In this document: one piece after another, positions 17,632 to 25,770 of the stretch
Layout: each line of letters begins with the position of its first letter
Position numbering within the stretch: the first letter of the stretch is position 1
The notes under the pieces: model-generated
Told to the model about the DNA's origin: nothing
Database searches by the model: none
The model's input: only the letters and a program-made list of their open reading frames with translations
Position numbers and translations under genes: made by a program
Source of the DNA: Pseudomonadota bacterium
GTDB lineage: Bacteria; Myxococcota; Myxococcia; Myxococcales; Myxococcaceae
Assembly: GCA_023423535.1 (NCBI GenBank)
Contig: JAFAFL010000090.1
Span: 39,684-103,683 of the forward strand
Direction of reading: 5' to 3'
DNA length: 64,000 nucleotides

Positions 17632-17637
17632 AATGTA
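17632..17637 (-). promoter_or_regulatory. Candidate -10 box for leaderless mutY mRNA
   Basis: TACATT on the minus strand ends eight bases before the mutY ATG at 17623. It is part of the leaderless-start pattern. Confidence 0.4.
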
Positions 17638-17784
17638 CGCGCGTTCTCTCAGGCCGCGAGCCTCGTGCGCTGGGCGGCCAGGCGTCGTCATCCGCGACAG
17701 GCGTGAGGCCTCGGGGCTTGTCTCAAGACGCGCTCGTGCAGGTCGCACTTCGCGTCGGACCCGAGCCGTAGGATGGTGCTCGCG

Positions 17785-18735
17785 ATGGGGCGCCAGATCA
17801 CCAACGACTTCTCCTGGTCGAAGAGCCGGCACGACAAGTTCGTCGAGTGCCAGCGCGCCTACTACCTCCACTACTACGGCTCCTGGGGCGGCTGGGACGA
17901 GCGCGCGGACCCGGCGACGCGTCAGCTCTACATCCTCAAGAAGCTCAACAGCCGCTTCACCTGGGCTGGCGGCGTGACGCACGACGCGATCAAGCAGGCC
18001 CTGCTCGCGATCCGCTTCGGACGTGAGGTCGATCCCGCGGCCGTGATCGATCGCGTGCACAGGTTGATGCGCGCGGACTTCCGGCACTCGATGGGGAAGG
18101 GCTACTGGCGCGAGAAGCTCCGCAAGGAATTCGCCGGCCTCGTCGAACATGAGTACGCGATGCCCGTCACGGGCGACGAGTGGAAGCAGAACTGGCACAC
18201 GGTGAAGAGCGCGCTGGAGTGGTTCTTCGCCTCGCGTTGGCCGGCGCTGGCGAAGGGGCTGGAGAAGGATCAGTGGCTGGAGGTGGACGAGGGCTTCGAG
18301 CACTCGGCGTTCCAGCTCGACGGGACGAAGATCTTCGCCATCCCGGACTTCGCCTACCGCGAGCGGGACGGCGGCGCGGTGGTGGTGGACTGGAAGACGG
18401 GCCGGGCGAAGGAGGGCTACGACGATCAGGTCCTCGGCTACGCGCTCTACCTGTCGCTGCGCTACGGCATCCCGGTGGACCGGATCCGCGCGCAGCTCGT
18501 GTACCTCAACGACGGCGTGGAGACCGAGGTCCACGTGGACGAGACGGCCATCGCCGGCTTCCGGGAGCGCCTGGCGGAGAGCGTGGCGAAGATGCGCTCG
18601 CTGCTCGCGGATCCCGCCGCCAACGTCGCGCAGCCGGAGGTCTTCTTCCCGATGACGGAGAAGGCCGAGACGTGTGCGCGGTGCGTCTTCCGCAGGGTGT
18701 GCGGCAAGGACGCGCCCGCGGCGAAGGTGGCGTAG
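17785..18735 (+). CDS. PD-(D/E)XK nuclease, RecB/Cas4-like, with Fe-S cysteines
   Basis: A 316-residue single-domain nuclease. The core motif has IPDFAYRERDGG…VVVDWKTG (Asp near 191, Asp-x-Lys near 202-204) and the QVLGYALYL motif (Gln near 215). One cysteine near the N-terminus (VECQRAYYL, Cys22) and three near the C-terminus (CARC…VC, about 297-306) have the split 1+3 spacing of the Fe-S cluster in Cas4/AddB nucleases. No CRISPR array or cas gene is nearby, so this is a stand-alone member. Start: ATG 17785, with TAGGAT ten bases upstream; an ATG four codons earlier overlaps that box. Confidence 0.85.
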   Translation: MGRQITNDFSWSKSRHDKFVECQRAYYLHYYGSWGGWDERADPATRQLYILKKLNSRFTWAGGVTHDAIKQALLAIRFGREVDPAAVIDRVHRLMRADFRHSMGKGYWREKLRKEFAGLVEHEYAMPVTGDEWKQNWHTVKSALEWFFASRWPALAKGLEKDQWLEVDEGFEHSAFQLDGTKIFAIPDFAYRERDGGAVVVDWKTGRAKEGYDDQVLGYALYLSLRYGIPVDRIRAQLVYLNDGVETEVHVDETAIAGFRERLAESVAKMRSLLADPAANVAQPEVFFPMTEKAETCARCVFRRVCGKDAPAAKVA

Positions 18736-18756
18736 CCCTCTACAGAGGCCGAGCCG

Positions 18757-19620
18757 CTACCTGCGCCCGGCCACGCGGCGGACGACCACTCCCGCGGCGT
18801 GCATGCCGAACACGCTGGTCACGAACGCGACCGAGCCGTTGATCTGCGTGCGGTGGTCGCAGGTGTGGAAGTCGTTCTCGCGAGGGCAGACGCAGAGGAA
18901 GCCGCCGTCGTTCGCGGCGTCGTAGTTGAGCGGGACGGGATCTCGCGCGGGCTCGATGGAGTACACGGCGGTGATCCCGGTCGGCGCGTTGGTCTCCACG
19001 CCGTACTTCCGCTTCAGCAGCTTGCGGATGTCCTTGGCGAAGGGATCCATGTGCGTCTCGCACAGGTCCTCGACTCGGATGCGCGTGGGATCCAGACGAC
19101 CGGCCGCGCCCATCGCGCTGACCACCGGCGTGCCCAGCGTCACGCACCGGTGCAGCAGGTGCAGCTTCGCCTTCACGTTGTCGATCGCGTCCACCACGTA
19201 GTCGTAGCCGGGCGGCAGCAGCGTCTCGGCGAGGTCCTCGCGGTAGAACTCCTTCACCGCCACGACGTCCACGTCCGGGTTGATCTGCCGGCAGCGCAGC
19301 GCCATCTGCTCGGCCTTGCTCTTGCCCACCGTGCTCACCGTCGCGTGCAGCTGGCGGTTGGAGTTGGTGACGCAGACGTCGTCGAAGTCCACCAGCGTGA
19401 GGTGCCCCACGCCGCTGCGCACGAGCCCCTCCACCGCGTACGAGCCCACGCCGCCGAGCCCGAACACGATCACCCGCGCCTTCGACAGCCGCTGCATGCC
19501 CTCGTCGCCGATGAGCCGGCCGGTGCGGTCGAAGCGGCGGTGCAGCTTGAACGGCTTCTCCGCGGCGGCGGCGGGGAGGGGCTCTTGAACGGAGGGCTGG
19601 GGCAGGAGAGCGTGGCTCAT
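18757..19620 (-). CDS. tcdA: tRNA threonylcarbamoyladenosine dehydratase
   Basis: A 287-residue E1-like ThiF-fold enzyme that cyclises the t6A base at tRNA position 37 to ct6A. The ATP-binding glycine loop is VFGLGGVGSYAVEG. DxDxV (LVDFDDVCVTN), the NRQLHA element and the MGAAGRLDPT motif are all present. The C-terminal part has the Cys-rich CVCPREN…CDHR segment. The ATG lies 21 bases after the tatD stop, so it is co-transcribed with tatD. Confidence 0.93.
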   Translation of the reverse strand: MSHALLPQPSVQEPLPAAAAEKPFKLHRRFDRTGRLIGDEGMQRLSKARVIVFGLGGVGSYAVEGLVRSGVGHLTLVDFDDVCVTNSNRQLHATVSTVGKSKAEQMALRCRQINPDVDVVAVKEFYREDLAETLLPPGYDYVVDAIDNVKAKLHLLHRCVTLGTPVVSAMGAAGRLDPTRIRVEDLCETHMDPFAKDIRKLLKRKYGVETNAPTGITAVYSIEPARDPVPLNYDAANDGGFLCVCPRENDFHTCDHRTQINGSVAFVTSVFGMHAAGVVVRRVAGRR

Positions 19621-19641
19621 GACGGATTCCGAACGCGCGTC

Positions 19642-20448
19642 CTACCCCGATTCCATCCCGAACGGGCGCCGGAACAGGCGCTTCGCCGTGTCGGTGGTCC
19701 TCGCCGCGAGCTCCTCCAGAGGGACCTCCAGCGCCTTCGCCGCGGCCTCCGCCACGAGGGGCAGCCAGCCGGGCTCGTTGCGCTCACCGCGATGCGGATG
19801 CGGCGCCTGATCCGGCGCGTCCGTCTCGAGCAGCAGCCGCTCCAGCGGCACCGCCTTCAGCGCATTGAGAGGCTTGCGAGCCTCGTTGAAGGTGATCGGC
19901 CCGGCGAAGGAGAAGTGACATCCGCGCGCCGCGTAGAACTTCGCCAGATCCGGGCCGCCGCTGTAGCTGTGCAGCAGCACGCCGGCCTCGGGAAAGGGCT
20001 CGCTCTTGAGGAACTCCACCAGCGCCGGATGCGTGCGCAGGCAGTGGAGGAGCACCGGCAGCCCGTGCTTCCGCGCCAGCGCGAAGTGTCCCCGCAGCAC
20101 GCGCAGCTGCCGCTCCATCGGCGCGCCTTCGACAGACGGACCGTCGAGCCCGCACTCACCGACCGCACAGGCCACACCGCGCGCGAGCAGCGCATCGAGC
20201 CGCTCGAGGTGTTCTTCATCTTCCGCCTCCGGGATCACCGGAAGCAGCTGCGGATGGATCCCGAGCCCCACCTGCACCCGGGGCTCACGCAGGGGAAGCT
20301 CGAGCAGCGCCTCCCAGTCCTTCGGTCCCACCGCGGGGATGACGATGCCGCCGACGCCCGCCGACCACGCTCGCTGCAGGACCTCGTCGCGGTCTTCGTC
20401 GAACCGCTTCGCGTCCAGATGACAGTGCGTGTCGATGAGCGGTGTCAC
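19642..20448 (-). CDS. tatD: TatD-family metal-dependent hydrolase (DNase)
   Basis: A 268-residue TIM-barrel hydrolase. The metal-binding motifs are DTHCHLD at the very start, GECGLD (Glu), LLHCLRTH (His), LLHSYSG and LLETDAPDQAP (Asp). TatD proteins are 3'-5' exonucleases with a proposed role in DNA or tRNA quality control. I place the start at the GTG in VTPLIDTHCH, because TAGCTT lies exactly seven bases upstream; the frame is open 12 codons further but lacks a good start. It forms an operon with tcdA downstream. Confidence 0.92.
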   Translation of the reverse strand: MTPLIDTHCHLDAKRFDEDRDEVLQRAWSAGVGGIVIPAVGPKDWEALLELPLREPRVQVGLGIHPQLLPVIPEAEDEEHLERLDALLARGVACAVGECGLDGPSVEGAPMERQLRVLRGHFALARKHGLPVLLHCLRTHPALVEFLKSEPFPEAGVLLHSYSGGPDLAKFYAARGCHFSFAGPITFNEARKPLNALKAVPLERLLLETDAPDQAPHPHRGERNEPGWLPLVAEAAAKALEVPLEELAARTTDTAKRLFRRPFGMESG

Positions 20449-20455
20449 GCGCGAG

Positions 20456-20461
20456 AAGCTA
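20456..20461 (-). promoter_or_regulatory. Candidate -10 box for leaderless tatD mRNA
   Basis: TAGCTT on the minus strand, seven bases before the GTG at 20448. It decides the start choice for tatD. Confidence 0.4.
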
Positions 20462-20649
20462 GGCGTGACCGCGATCTCGTCCAACCCCCTCTTGCCTCAC
20501 GACTGCTGAACGGCCCCGGAGCCCCACGTCACTCCGCCGACCGCCTGGTGGACGCCCCGTTGCGTCCGCCGTTACCCAACCCGCCACGACTTCCCCGACC
20601 GCCACGCCCTCACAGCAACTGCAACTTCACCTGCCACTTCTTGTCGCGA

Positions 20650-20859
20650 CTAGGCCACCTGGATGCGGCGGCCCAGCGCACGCGCCATCTCGCGCGAGGA
20701 GAGGATGTTCGACGCCTCCTTCACGTCACCGCCCGAGACCTCCATCGCGGCGGCGATGAGGTCGCCCAGCGTCAGCGCCTTGTTCTTCACGCCGTGCTTG
20801 CGAACCTTCGGCATCGTCCTGCGGCCCATACGCTCGGTCCCGGTGTTCTTCGTCGACAT
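20650..20859 (-). CDS. Small conserved-looking hypothetical protein
   Basis: A 69-residue basic protein. A Lys/Arg-rich N-terminus is followed by two amphipathic helices (ALTLGDLIAAAMEVS… and …REMARALGRRI). GGGGAG six bases before the ATG supports translation. I do not recognise the family; the composition would fit a DNA- or RNA-binding protein, but this is only a guess. It lies 201 bases upstream of the tatD-tcdA pair on the same strand, in a stretch with no other gene. Confidence 0.6.
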   Translation of the reverse strand: MSTKNTGTERMGRRTMPKVRKHGVKNKALTLGDLIAAAMEVSGGDVKEASNILSSREMARALGRRIQVA

Positions 20860-21130
20860 GGCCGTCTCCCCTGTGCGTTTCGTTTTCCGTCCCGCCCCGT
20901 GCGGTACGCAGAGTCCTTAAGCACGTGCCGTGCCGCCGGCCCGTTCGCCAGATTCCGCGGGGTTCGAGCGTTCAACCGCAGGGTGTTTGGGTCCCCGGGG
21001 TGCTTTCGTTTTTTCAGACCGCCCGCAAGGGGCTGAAATGTCTGCCGCACCGCCCGGAAGGACGGCTGTATTTCTCACTGTGGGCCGATGGAGGTTGCTG
21101 GCTCGGAGGGGGTCCCGTTAAACCCGGCGC
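20860..21130. other. Intergenic region between divergent genes
   Basis: This 271-base gap holds the promoters of the small protein (leftward) and of the TonB-receptor (rightward). It has a less GC-rich patch with a T6 run near 21009 after a CCCCGGGG palindrome. I found no tRNA and no sigma-54 match. TTAAAC lies seven bases before the receptor's GTG start and may be its -10 box. Confidence 0.4.
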
Positions 21131-23833
21131 GTGCCTCGTCCGACCTTTGTCGTGTGCGCCGCGATCCTGTGCTCCGGATTGTGGGCGCAGGCAGCGTTCG
21201 CCTACGAACCGGCTCGTCGGGAGGAGACGGACGCGGGCGTCCACGTGCCCGTCCTCACCAAAGCGCCGGAGCTCCTCCAGTTCGTCCAGGCGCCCTATCC
21301 GGCCGAGGCCCAGCAACAGGGCCTTCAGGCGCAGGTCCGGCTCCTGGTGACGATCAGCGAGACCGGCTCGGTGGCCGACGCGCAGGTGATCGAATCTGTG
21401 GGCCACGGCTTCGACGAGGCGGCGCTCGACGCGGTTCGCCAGTTCGTCTTCAGCCCGGCGGAGGTGGACGGCGTGCCCGCGCCAGTGCAGGTCGAATACG
21501 TCTACCACTTCGTGCTCGCGCCGCCGGAAGCGGCGCCCTCGCCGGATGGTGGCACCGCGGCCGAAGCAGAGGCGGCGGTCACCGAAGTCCCGACCGGCAT
21601 CCTCAAAGGTGAGGTGGTGGCGCGCGGCAGCCGCAGGCGTGTCCCCGCGGCCACGGTGCGGTGTGGCGATTCGGAGGACGCGGAGGAGTCGGTGACCGAC
21701 GACGAGGGCCGCTTCGAGCTGCGCGCGCCCGCCGGTCCCTGCGCCATCCGCGTCATCGCGCCGAACTTCGAGGCCTATCGAACGACGGAGGACATCCCCG
21801 CCAACGGCTCGGTGGAGGTGGTGTTGCACCTCATGCCGCAGGCGGTGGGCTTCGAGACGATCGTCCGAGGTCAGCGCGAGCGGAAGGAGGTCGTGCGCCG
21901 CACGCTGGAGCGACAGGAGCTGCAGCGGGTTCCCGGCACGTTCGGCGACCCGGTGCGCGTCATCCAGAACATGCCCGGCGTGGCGCGGTCTCCGCTGGTG
22001 GGCGGTCAGCTCATCGTGCGAGGCGCGGCGCCGGATCAGACGAAGACGATGTTCGACGGCGTGGAGATCCCGCTGCTCTTCCACCTCGGCGGCGGGCCCT
22101 CGGTGGTGAACGCCGAGTTCCTCGATCGGGTGGACTTCTATCCGGGCGGCTTCGGCGCTCGGTACGGGCGCGCGGTGGGCGGCATCGTGGACGTGGCCAC
22201 GCGGCGAGGCGCGACGGACACCTGGCACGGCTCGTTGAAGGTGGACCTCCTCGACACCGGGCTCTTCCTCGAGGCCCCGGTGGCGGACGGCGTCTCTGCG
22301 GCGGTGGCGGCGCGCAGGTCCTACGTGGACACGCTGCTCCCGCTGGTGCTCCCCGACGATCCCGAAGGCGGCGCGCTGGTGGTGCTGCCGCGCTACTGGG
22401 ACTACCAGGTGCGCGTCGATGCCGGCGGCAAGCGAGGAGAGAAGGGCGAGGCCGGGGGGAAGAACCGCTTCTACGTGATGGCCTTCGGCTCGGATGACGT
22501 GCTGAAGGTCGTGGCCTCCGGCGGCGCGGTGAACCGGCCGGTGGAGCTCAACGTGCAGACGCTCTTCCACCGGGTAAAGGGCGACTGGACCTACCGGTCG
22601 GGAAACTTCACCTCCGTGCTCACGCCCTGGGCCGGCTACGACAAGGCCTCGTTCGCGTTCGGCATCACCACTCTGGATGCGAACACGTACACGCTCGGGC
22701 TGCGGGAGGACGCGCAGCTGGAGCTCAACCGGTTCCTCGTTGCGCGCGCGGGCGCGGACATCAAGTTCGAGCACCTGCGCGGCGAGGCGGAGCTGCCGGT
22801 GCTCAGTGGCACCCAGCACGTCCCCTTCCCCGGCGCGGATCCCGTCACCGAGCTGCAGACGCTCAACCGCACGGTCAACGCGTTCGACGGCGCGGCCTAC
22901 GCGGAGTTCGACGTGCGGCTGGGCAAGGTCACGGTGACGCCCGGCGTGCGCCTCACCCGAGCGAGGATCAACGCGCAGAACCGCAACCAGGTGGAGCCGC
23001 GGCTGTGGCTGCGCTGGGAGCCTTCCGAAGTGTGGGCGGTGAAGGGCTCGCTCGGCCAGTACGTGCAGCCGCCGCAGTCGTTCGATCTGGAGAGCGCGCC
23101 GTTCGGCTCGCCGTTCCTCGATCACGAGAAGGCGTTCCAGAGCTCGCTCGGCGTGGAGCGGCAGCTGACCGACGCGGTGCGGATCGATCTGACCGGCTAC
23201 TTCAACCGGCGCTACGACCTCGTGGTGTCGCCGGGCCCGGTGGAGCAGAACGCGGACGGGAGCTTCACCAACTACCGGCTCGCCAACGACGGGCTCGGGC
23301 GCGCGTACGGGCTCGAGGTGCTCCTGCGCCACGACGTCACCCGCGACTTCTTCGGCTGGGTTGCCTACACGCTCAACCGCTCCGAGCAGCGCCGCTCCAA
23401 CGCGCCCGAAGACGATCCGGCGCAGGGCGACTACCGGCTCGCGTTCTTCGACCAGACGCACATCCTCACCGCGGTGGGGAGCTACCGGCTGCCCAACGGC
23501 GTGGAGGTCGGCGCGCGCTTCCGCTGGGTGACCGGACGCCCGCGCACGCCGCTCGAGCACCTCTTCGATCGCTACCAGGCCGACGCGAACAGCTACCTCT
23601 CGCGCCGAGGCGAGTTCCAGTCCACGCGCTTCCCCGCCTTCCACCAGCTGGACATCCGCATCGACCGGAACTTCGTCTTCAGGGACTGGACGCTCAACGC
23701 GTACCTGGACGTGCAGAACGTGTACAACCAGCGAAACCTCGAGGCGACGTTCACCGACTACCGGAGCCGCACCGAGATCGACGTGCCGGGCATTCCGTTC
23801 CTGCCGGTCATCGGCGTGAAGGGGAGCTTCTGA
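21131..23833 (+). CDS. TonB-dependent receptor with fused TonB C-terminal domain
   Basis: A 900-residue outer-membrane protein with a signal peptide (cleavage near …QAAFA, residue 24). Residues about 45-125 resemble the TonB C-terminal domain (YPAEAQQQGLQAQVRLLV… and the FDEAALDAVRQFVFSPA motif). Residues about 153-235 form a carboxypeptidase-regulatory-like beta sandwich. The plug domain (about 265-375) contains VRGAAPDQT and the YPGGFGARYGRAVGGIVDV element, and the remainder is the beta-barrel. It imports a ligand through the outer membrane. It starts at GTG and its stop overlaps the next lipoprotein gene (TGATG). Confidence 0.92.
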   Translation: MPRPTFVVCAAILCSGLWAQAAFAYEPARREETDAGVHVPVLTKAPELLQFVQAPYPAEAQQQGLQAQVRLLVTISETGSVADAQVIESVGHGFDEAALDAVRQFVFSPAEVDGVPAPVQVEYVYHFVLAPPEAAPSPDGGTAAEAEAAVTEVPTGILKGEVVARGSRRRVPAATVRCGDSEDAEESVTDDEGRFELRAPAGPCAIRVIAPNFEAYRTTEDIPANGSVEVVLHLMPQAVGFETIVRGQRERKEVVRRTLERQELQRVPGTFGDPVRVIQNMPGVARSPLVGGQLIVRGAAPDQTKTMFDGVEIPLLFHLGGGPSVVNAEFLDRVDFYPGGFGARYGRAVGGIVDVATRRGATDTWHGSLKVDLLDTGLFLEAPVADGVSAAVAARRSYVDTLLPLVLPDDPEGGALVVLPRYWDYQVRVDAGGKRGEKGEAGGKNRFYVMAFGSDDVLKVVASGGAVNRPVELNVQTLFHRVKGDWTYRSGNFTSVLTPWAGYDKASFAFGITTLDANTYTLGLREDAQLELNRFLVARAGADIKFEHLRGEAELPVLSGTQHVPFPGADPVTELQTLNRTVNAFDGAAYAEFDVRLGKVTVTPGVRLTRARINAQNRNQVEPRLWLRWEPSEVWAVKGSLGQYVQPPQSFDLESAPFGSPFLDHEKAFQSSLGVERQLTDAVRIDLTGYFNRRYDLVVSPGPVEQNADGSFTNYRLANDGLGRAYGLEVLLRHDVTRDFFGWVAYTLNRSEQRRSNAPEDDPAQGDYRLAFFDQTHILTAVGSYRLPNGVEVGARFRWVTGRPRTPLEHLFDRYQADANSYLSRRGEFQSTRFPAFHQLDIRIDRNFVFRDWTLNAYLDVQNVYNQRNLEATFTDYRSRTEIDVPGIPFLPVIGVKGSF

Positions 23834-24789
23834 TGATGCGCTTGCCCTTGGTGGCGCTCCTCGCGCTGTCGCTCACGTTGGCGCTCTCCTGCGCGCAGCC
23901 GGAGGACATCCCCTCCAACGTGCGTGACCTGCGCATGCTGGCGATGCGGCTCGACCCGCCGGAGCTGATGGCGCCGCAGTGTCCGGATCCGCAGGACCCG
24001 CAGCTGTCGCCCGCGCTGCTGGCGCCGTTCCTCGTGCCGCTGGAGCTGACCGCGCTGGTGCAGGACCCCGCCGGTGAGGGCCGCGCGATCGAGTGGACGC
24101 TGTGGTCCTGCCCGAAGGGCGACGCGCTGACCTGCGACGATCCGAACGACCGCGTGCGCCTCGGCGACGGAAGCCAGGCGGCAGGGGCGTGGCGGATCCC
24201 CATTGAAGGGCTGGCGGTCGCGACGGTGCAGGGAACGGACGGGCCGGTGCCGCTGCTGCAGCGGGTGATCGAGGAGGACACCTATCGTGGCCTCGGCGGG
24301 ATCCGGGTGCCGCTCTTCCTTCACCTGCGCGCGGGCGAGGAGGAGATCTGGGCGCAGAAGCTGATGGTCTTCTCCTGCCGGCTCTTCCCGGACATGAACG
24401 CGAACGTGAACCCGGAGCTGCCGGACATCCTTCTCGACGGCGAGGTCTGGCCGGCGGACTCGGTGCCCACCGTGCGCGGACCGGGACCGTTCGAGGTCGA
24501 GCCCGCCGACTTCGGTGACCGACAGGAGGACTACGTCGTCCCGTCCTTCGAGCTGCAGCCGGTGCACCTGCGCGAGGCGTGGAAGATCGCCTGGCATGCG
24601 GACTTCGGGCGCTTCTCGCCCAACGGGACCGGCGGCGCGGACTTCGGTGGCGGGGAGCCGCGGCACCGGACGGAGTGGGTGCCGAAGCGAGGCTCGGCCG
24701 AGCCCCGCGAGGTCCGCTTCTGGTTCGTCGTGCGAGACGGCCGGGGTGGGATGAGCTGGACGGAGCGGACGCTGCGCTACGAGCCCTGA
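23833..24789 (+). CDS. Hypothetical lipoprotein coupled to TonB-dependent receptor
   Basis: A 318-residue lipoprotein with the lipobox LALSC (Cys around residue 20). The ATG overlaps the receptor's TGA, and a second ATG follows at once; the frame is also open far upstream inside the receptor gene, which is a shadow. The mature part has four cysteines and Ig-like beta segments. Tight coupling to a TonB receptor suggests a partner, such as a surface substrate-binding lipoprotein (inference). No family recognised. Confidence 0.75.
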   Translation: MMRLPLVALLALSLTLALSCAQPEDIPSNVRDLRMLAMRLDPPELMAPQCPDPQDPQLSPALLAPFLVPLELTALVQDPAGEGRAIEWTLWSCPKGDALTCDDPNDRVRLGDGSQAAGAWRIPIEGLAVATVQGTDGPVPLLQRVIEEDTYRGLGGIRVPLFLHLRAGEEEIWAQKLMVFSCRLFPDMNANVNPELPDILLDGEVWPADSVPTVRGPGPFEVEPADFGDRQEDYVVPSFELQPVHLREAWKIAWHADFGRFSPNGTGGADFGGGEPRHRTEWVPKRGSAEPREVRFWFVVRDGRGGMSWTERTLRYEP

Positions 24790-24812
24790 GCTGCTTGCGG
24801 TAAAGAGGCCGC

Positions 24813-25769
24813 ATGCGCCTCAAGGTCCTCTTCCACGACAACTGTTTCGACGGTGCGGCGAGCGCCGCGGTCTTCAGCCGCTTCTACCGGGAGAAGGTGA
24901 ACCCCGACGCGGAGATCTCCTACGCGGGGCTGCAGCACACGCCCGGCGGCAAGCCCATCGACCCGGCGGTCTTCGACGGCGATGAGAACGTGATCGTGGA
25001 CTTCCGCTACTCGCAGGATCCGCGGCTGACCTGGTGGTTCGATCACCACATCAGCGCCTTCCAGCAGCCTGGCGACGAGGAGCACTTCAAGAAGGACGAC
25101 AGCGGGCGGAAGTTCCACGACCCTACGCGGAAGAGCAACACGCTGTTTCTCGCCGACACCGTGCGCGAGCGCTTCGGCTTCGACGCCTCTTCGATGAGCG
25201 AGCTGTTGCACTGGGCGGAGCTCATCGACGGCGCGCAGTTCGAGAGCCCGAAGCAGGCGGTGGAGCTGCGCGAGCCGGCGCTGCAGATCATGACGGTGCT
25301 CGAGGCCACGAAGGAGCGGCAGACGATCCTCGACCTCATCCGGGACATGCAGCGGATGACGCTCTCGGAGATCGCCGCGCAGCCCTACATCGCGAAGCCC
25401 TTCGCGGCGCTGTGGGAGAAGCACCAGCAGAACATCGAAGTCGTGCGCGGCAAGGCCCGGATGGAGCGGGGCGTGGTGTTCTTCGACCTCGTGGACGAGG
25501 GCATCGACTCGATGAACAAGTTCATCGCGTACTACCTCTACCCGGAGGCGCGCTACACGCTGTGGGTGGGCAAGGGCCCCTCGCGCGCGAAGGTGTCCAT
25601 CGGCTCGAACCCGTGGCGTCCGGAGACGCGCACCCACGACCTCTCGCAGCTCGCCTCGCGCTACGGCGGCGGCGGGCACCCGGTGGTGGCGGCGGTGAGC
25701 TTTGCCGCGTCCGACGCGGAGAAGGCCCGGAGCGCGGCGAGGGAGATCCTCGAGGAGCTCCGCGCCTGA
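24813..25769 (+). CDS. DHH-family phosphoesterase
   Basis: A 318-residue protein with the DHH superfamily motifs: HDNCFDGAAS near the start, FRYS…D, FDHH near residues 75-78, and GGGGHP of the DHHA1 part near residue 290. DHH enzymes are manganese-dependent phosphodiesterases or exonucleases (RecJ, NrnA, c-di-AMP hydrolases); the specific substrate here is not clear. The start has TAAAGA six bases upstream and no Shine-Dalgarno. It ends one base before the convergent protease gene. Confidence 0.88.
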   Translation: MRLKVLFHDNCFDGAASAAVFSRFYREKVNPDAEISYAGLQHTPGGKPIDPAVFDGDENVIVDFRYSQDPRLTWWFDHHISAFQQPGDEEHFKKDDSGRKFHDPTRKSNTLFLADTVRERFGFDASSMSELLHWAELIDGAQFESPKQAVELREPALQIMTVLEATKERQTILDLIRDMQRMTLSEIAAQPYIAKPFAALWEKHQQNIEVVRGKARMERGVVFFDLVDEGIDSMNKFIAYYLYPEARYTLWVGKGPSRAKVSIGSNPWRPETRTHDLSQLASRYGGGGHPVVAAVSFAASDAEKARSAAREILEELRA

Positions 25770-25770
25770 G

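Noticed and set aside
18736..18756. CCTCT-AC-AGAGG between the convergent nuclease and tcdA genes as a terminator
   Set aside because: The stem is only five pairs with a two-base loop and no T-run follows.
20449..20649. TGGCAGG…TTGCA near 20620-20640 as a sigma-54 promoter
   Set aside because: GG and GC are 11, not 10, bases apart, and no gene lies at a fitting distance downstream.
20990..21015. CCCCGGGG followed by T6 near 21009 as a terminator
   Set aside because: There is no stable stem directly before the T-run and no plus-strand transcript known to end there.
23005..24789. A long frame that would extend the lipoprotein at 23833 far upstream
   Set aside because: The first part overlaps the TonB receptor in another phase and has no signal peptide, while the ATG at 23833 begins a clear lipoprotein signal.
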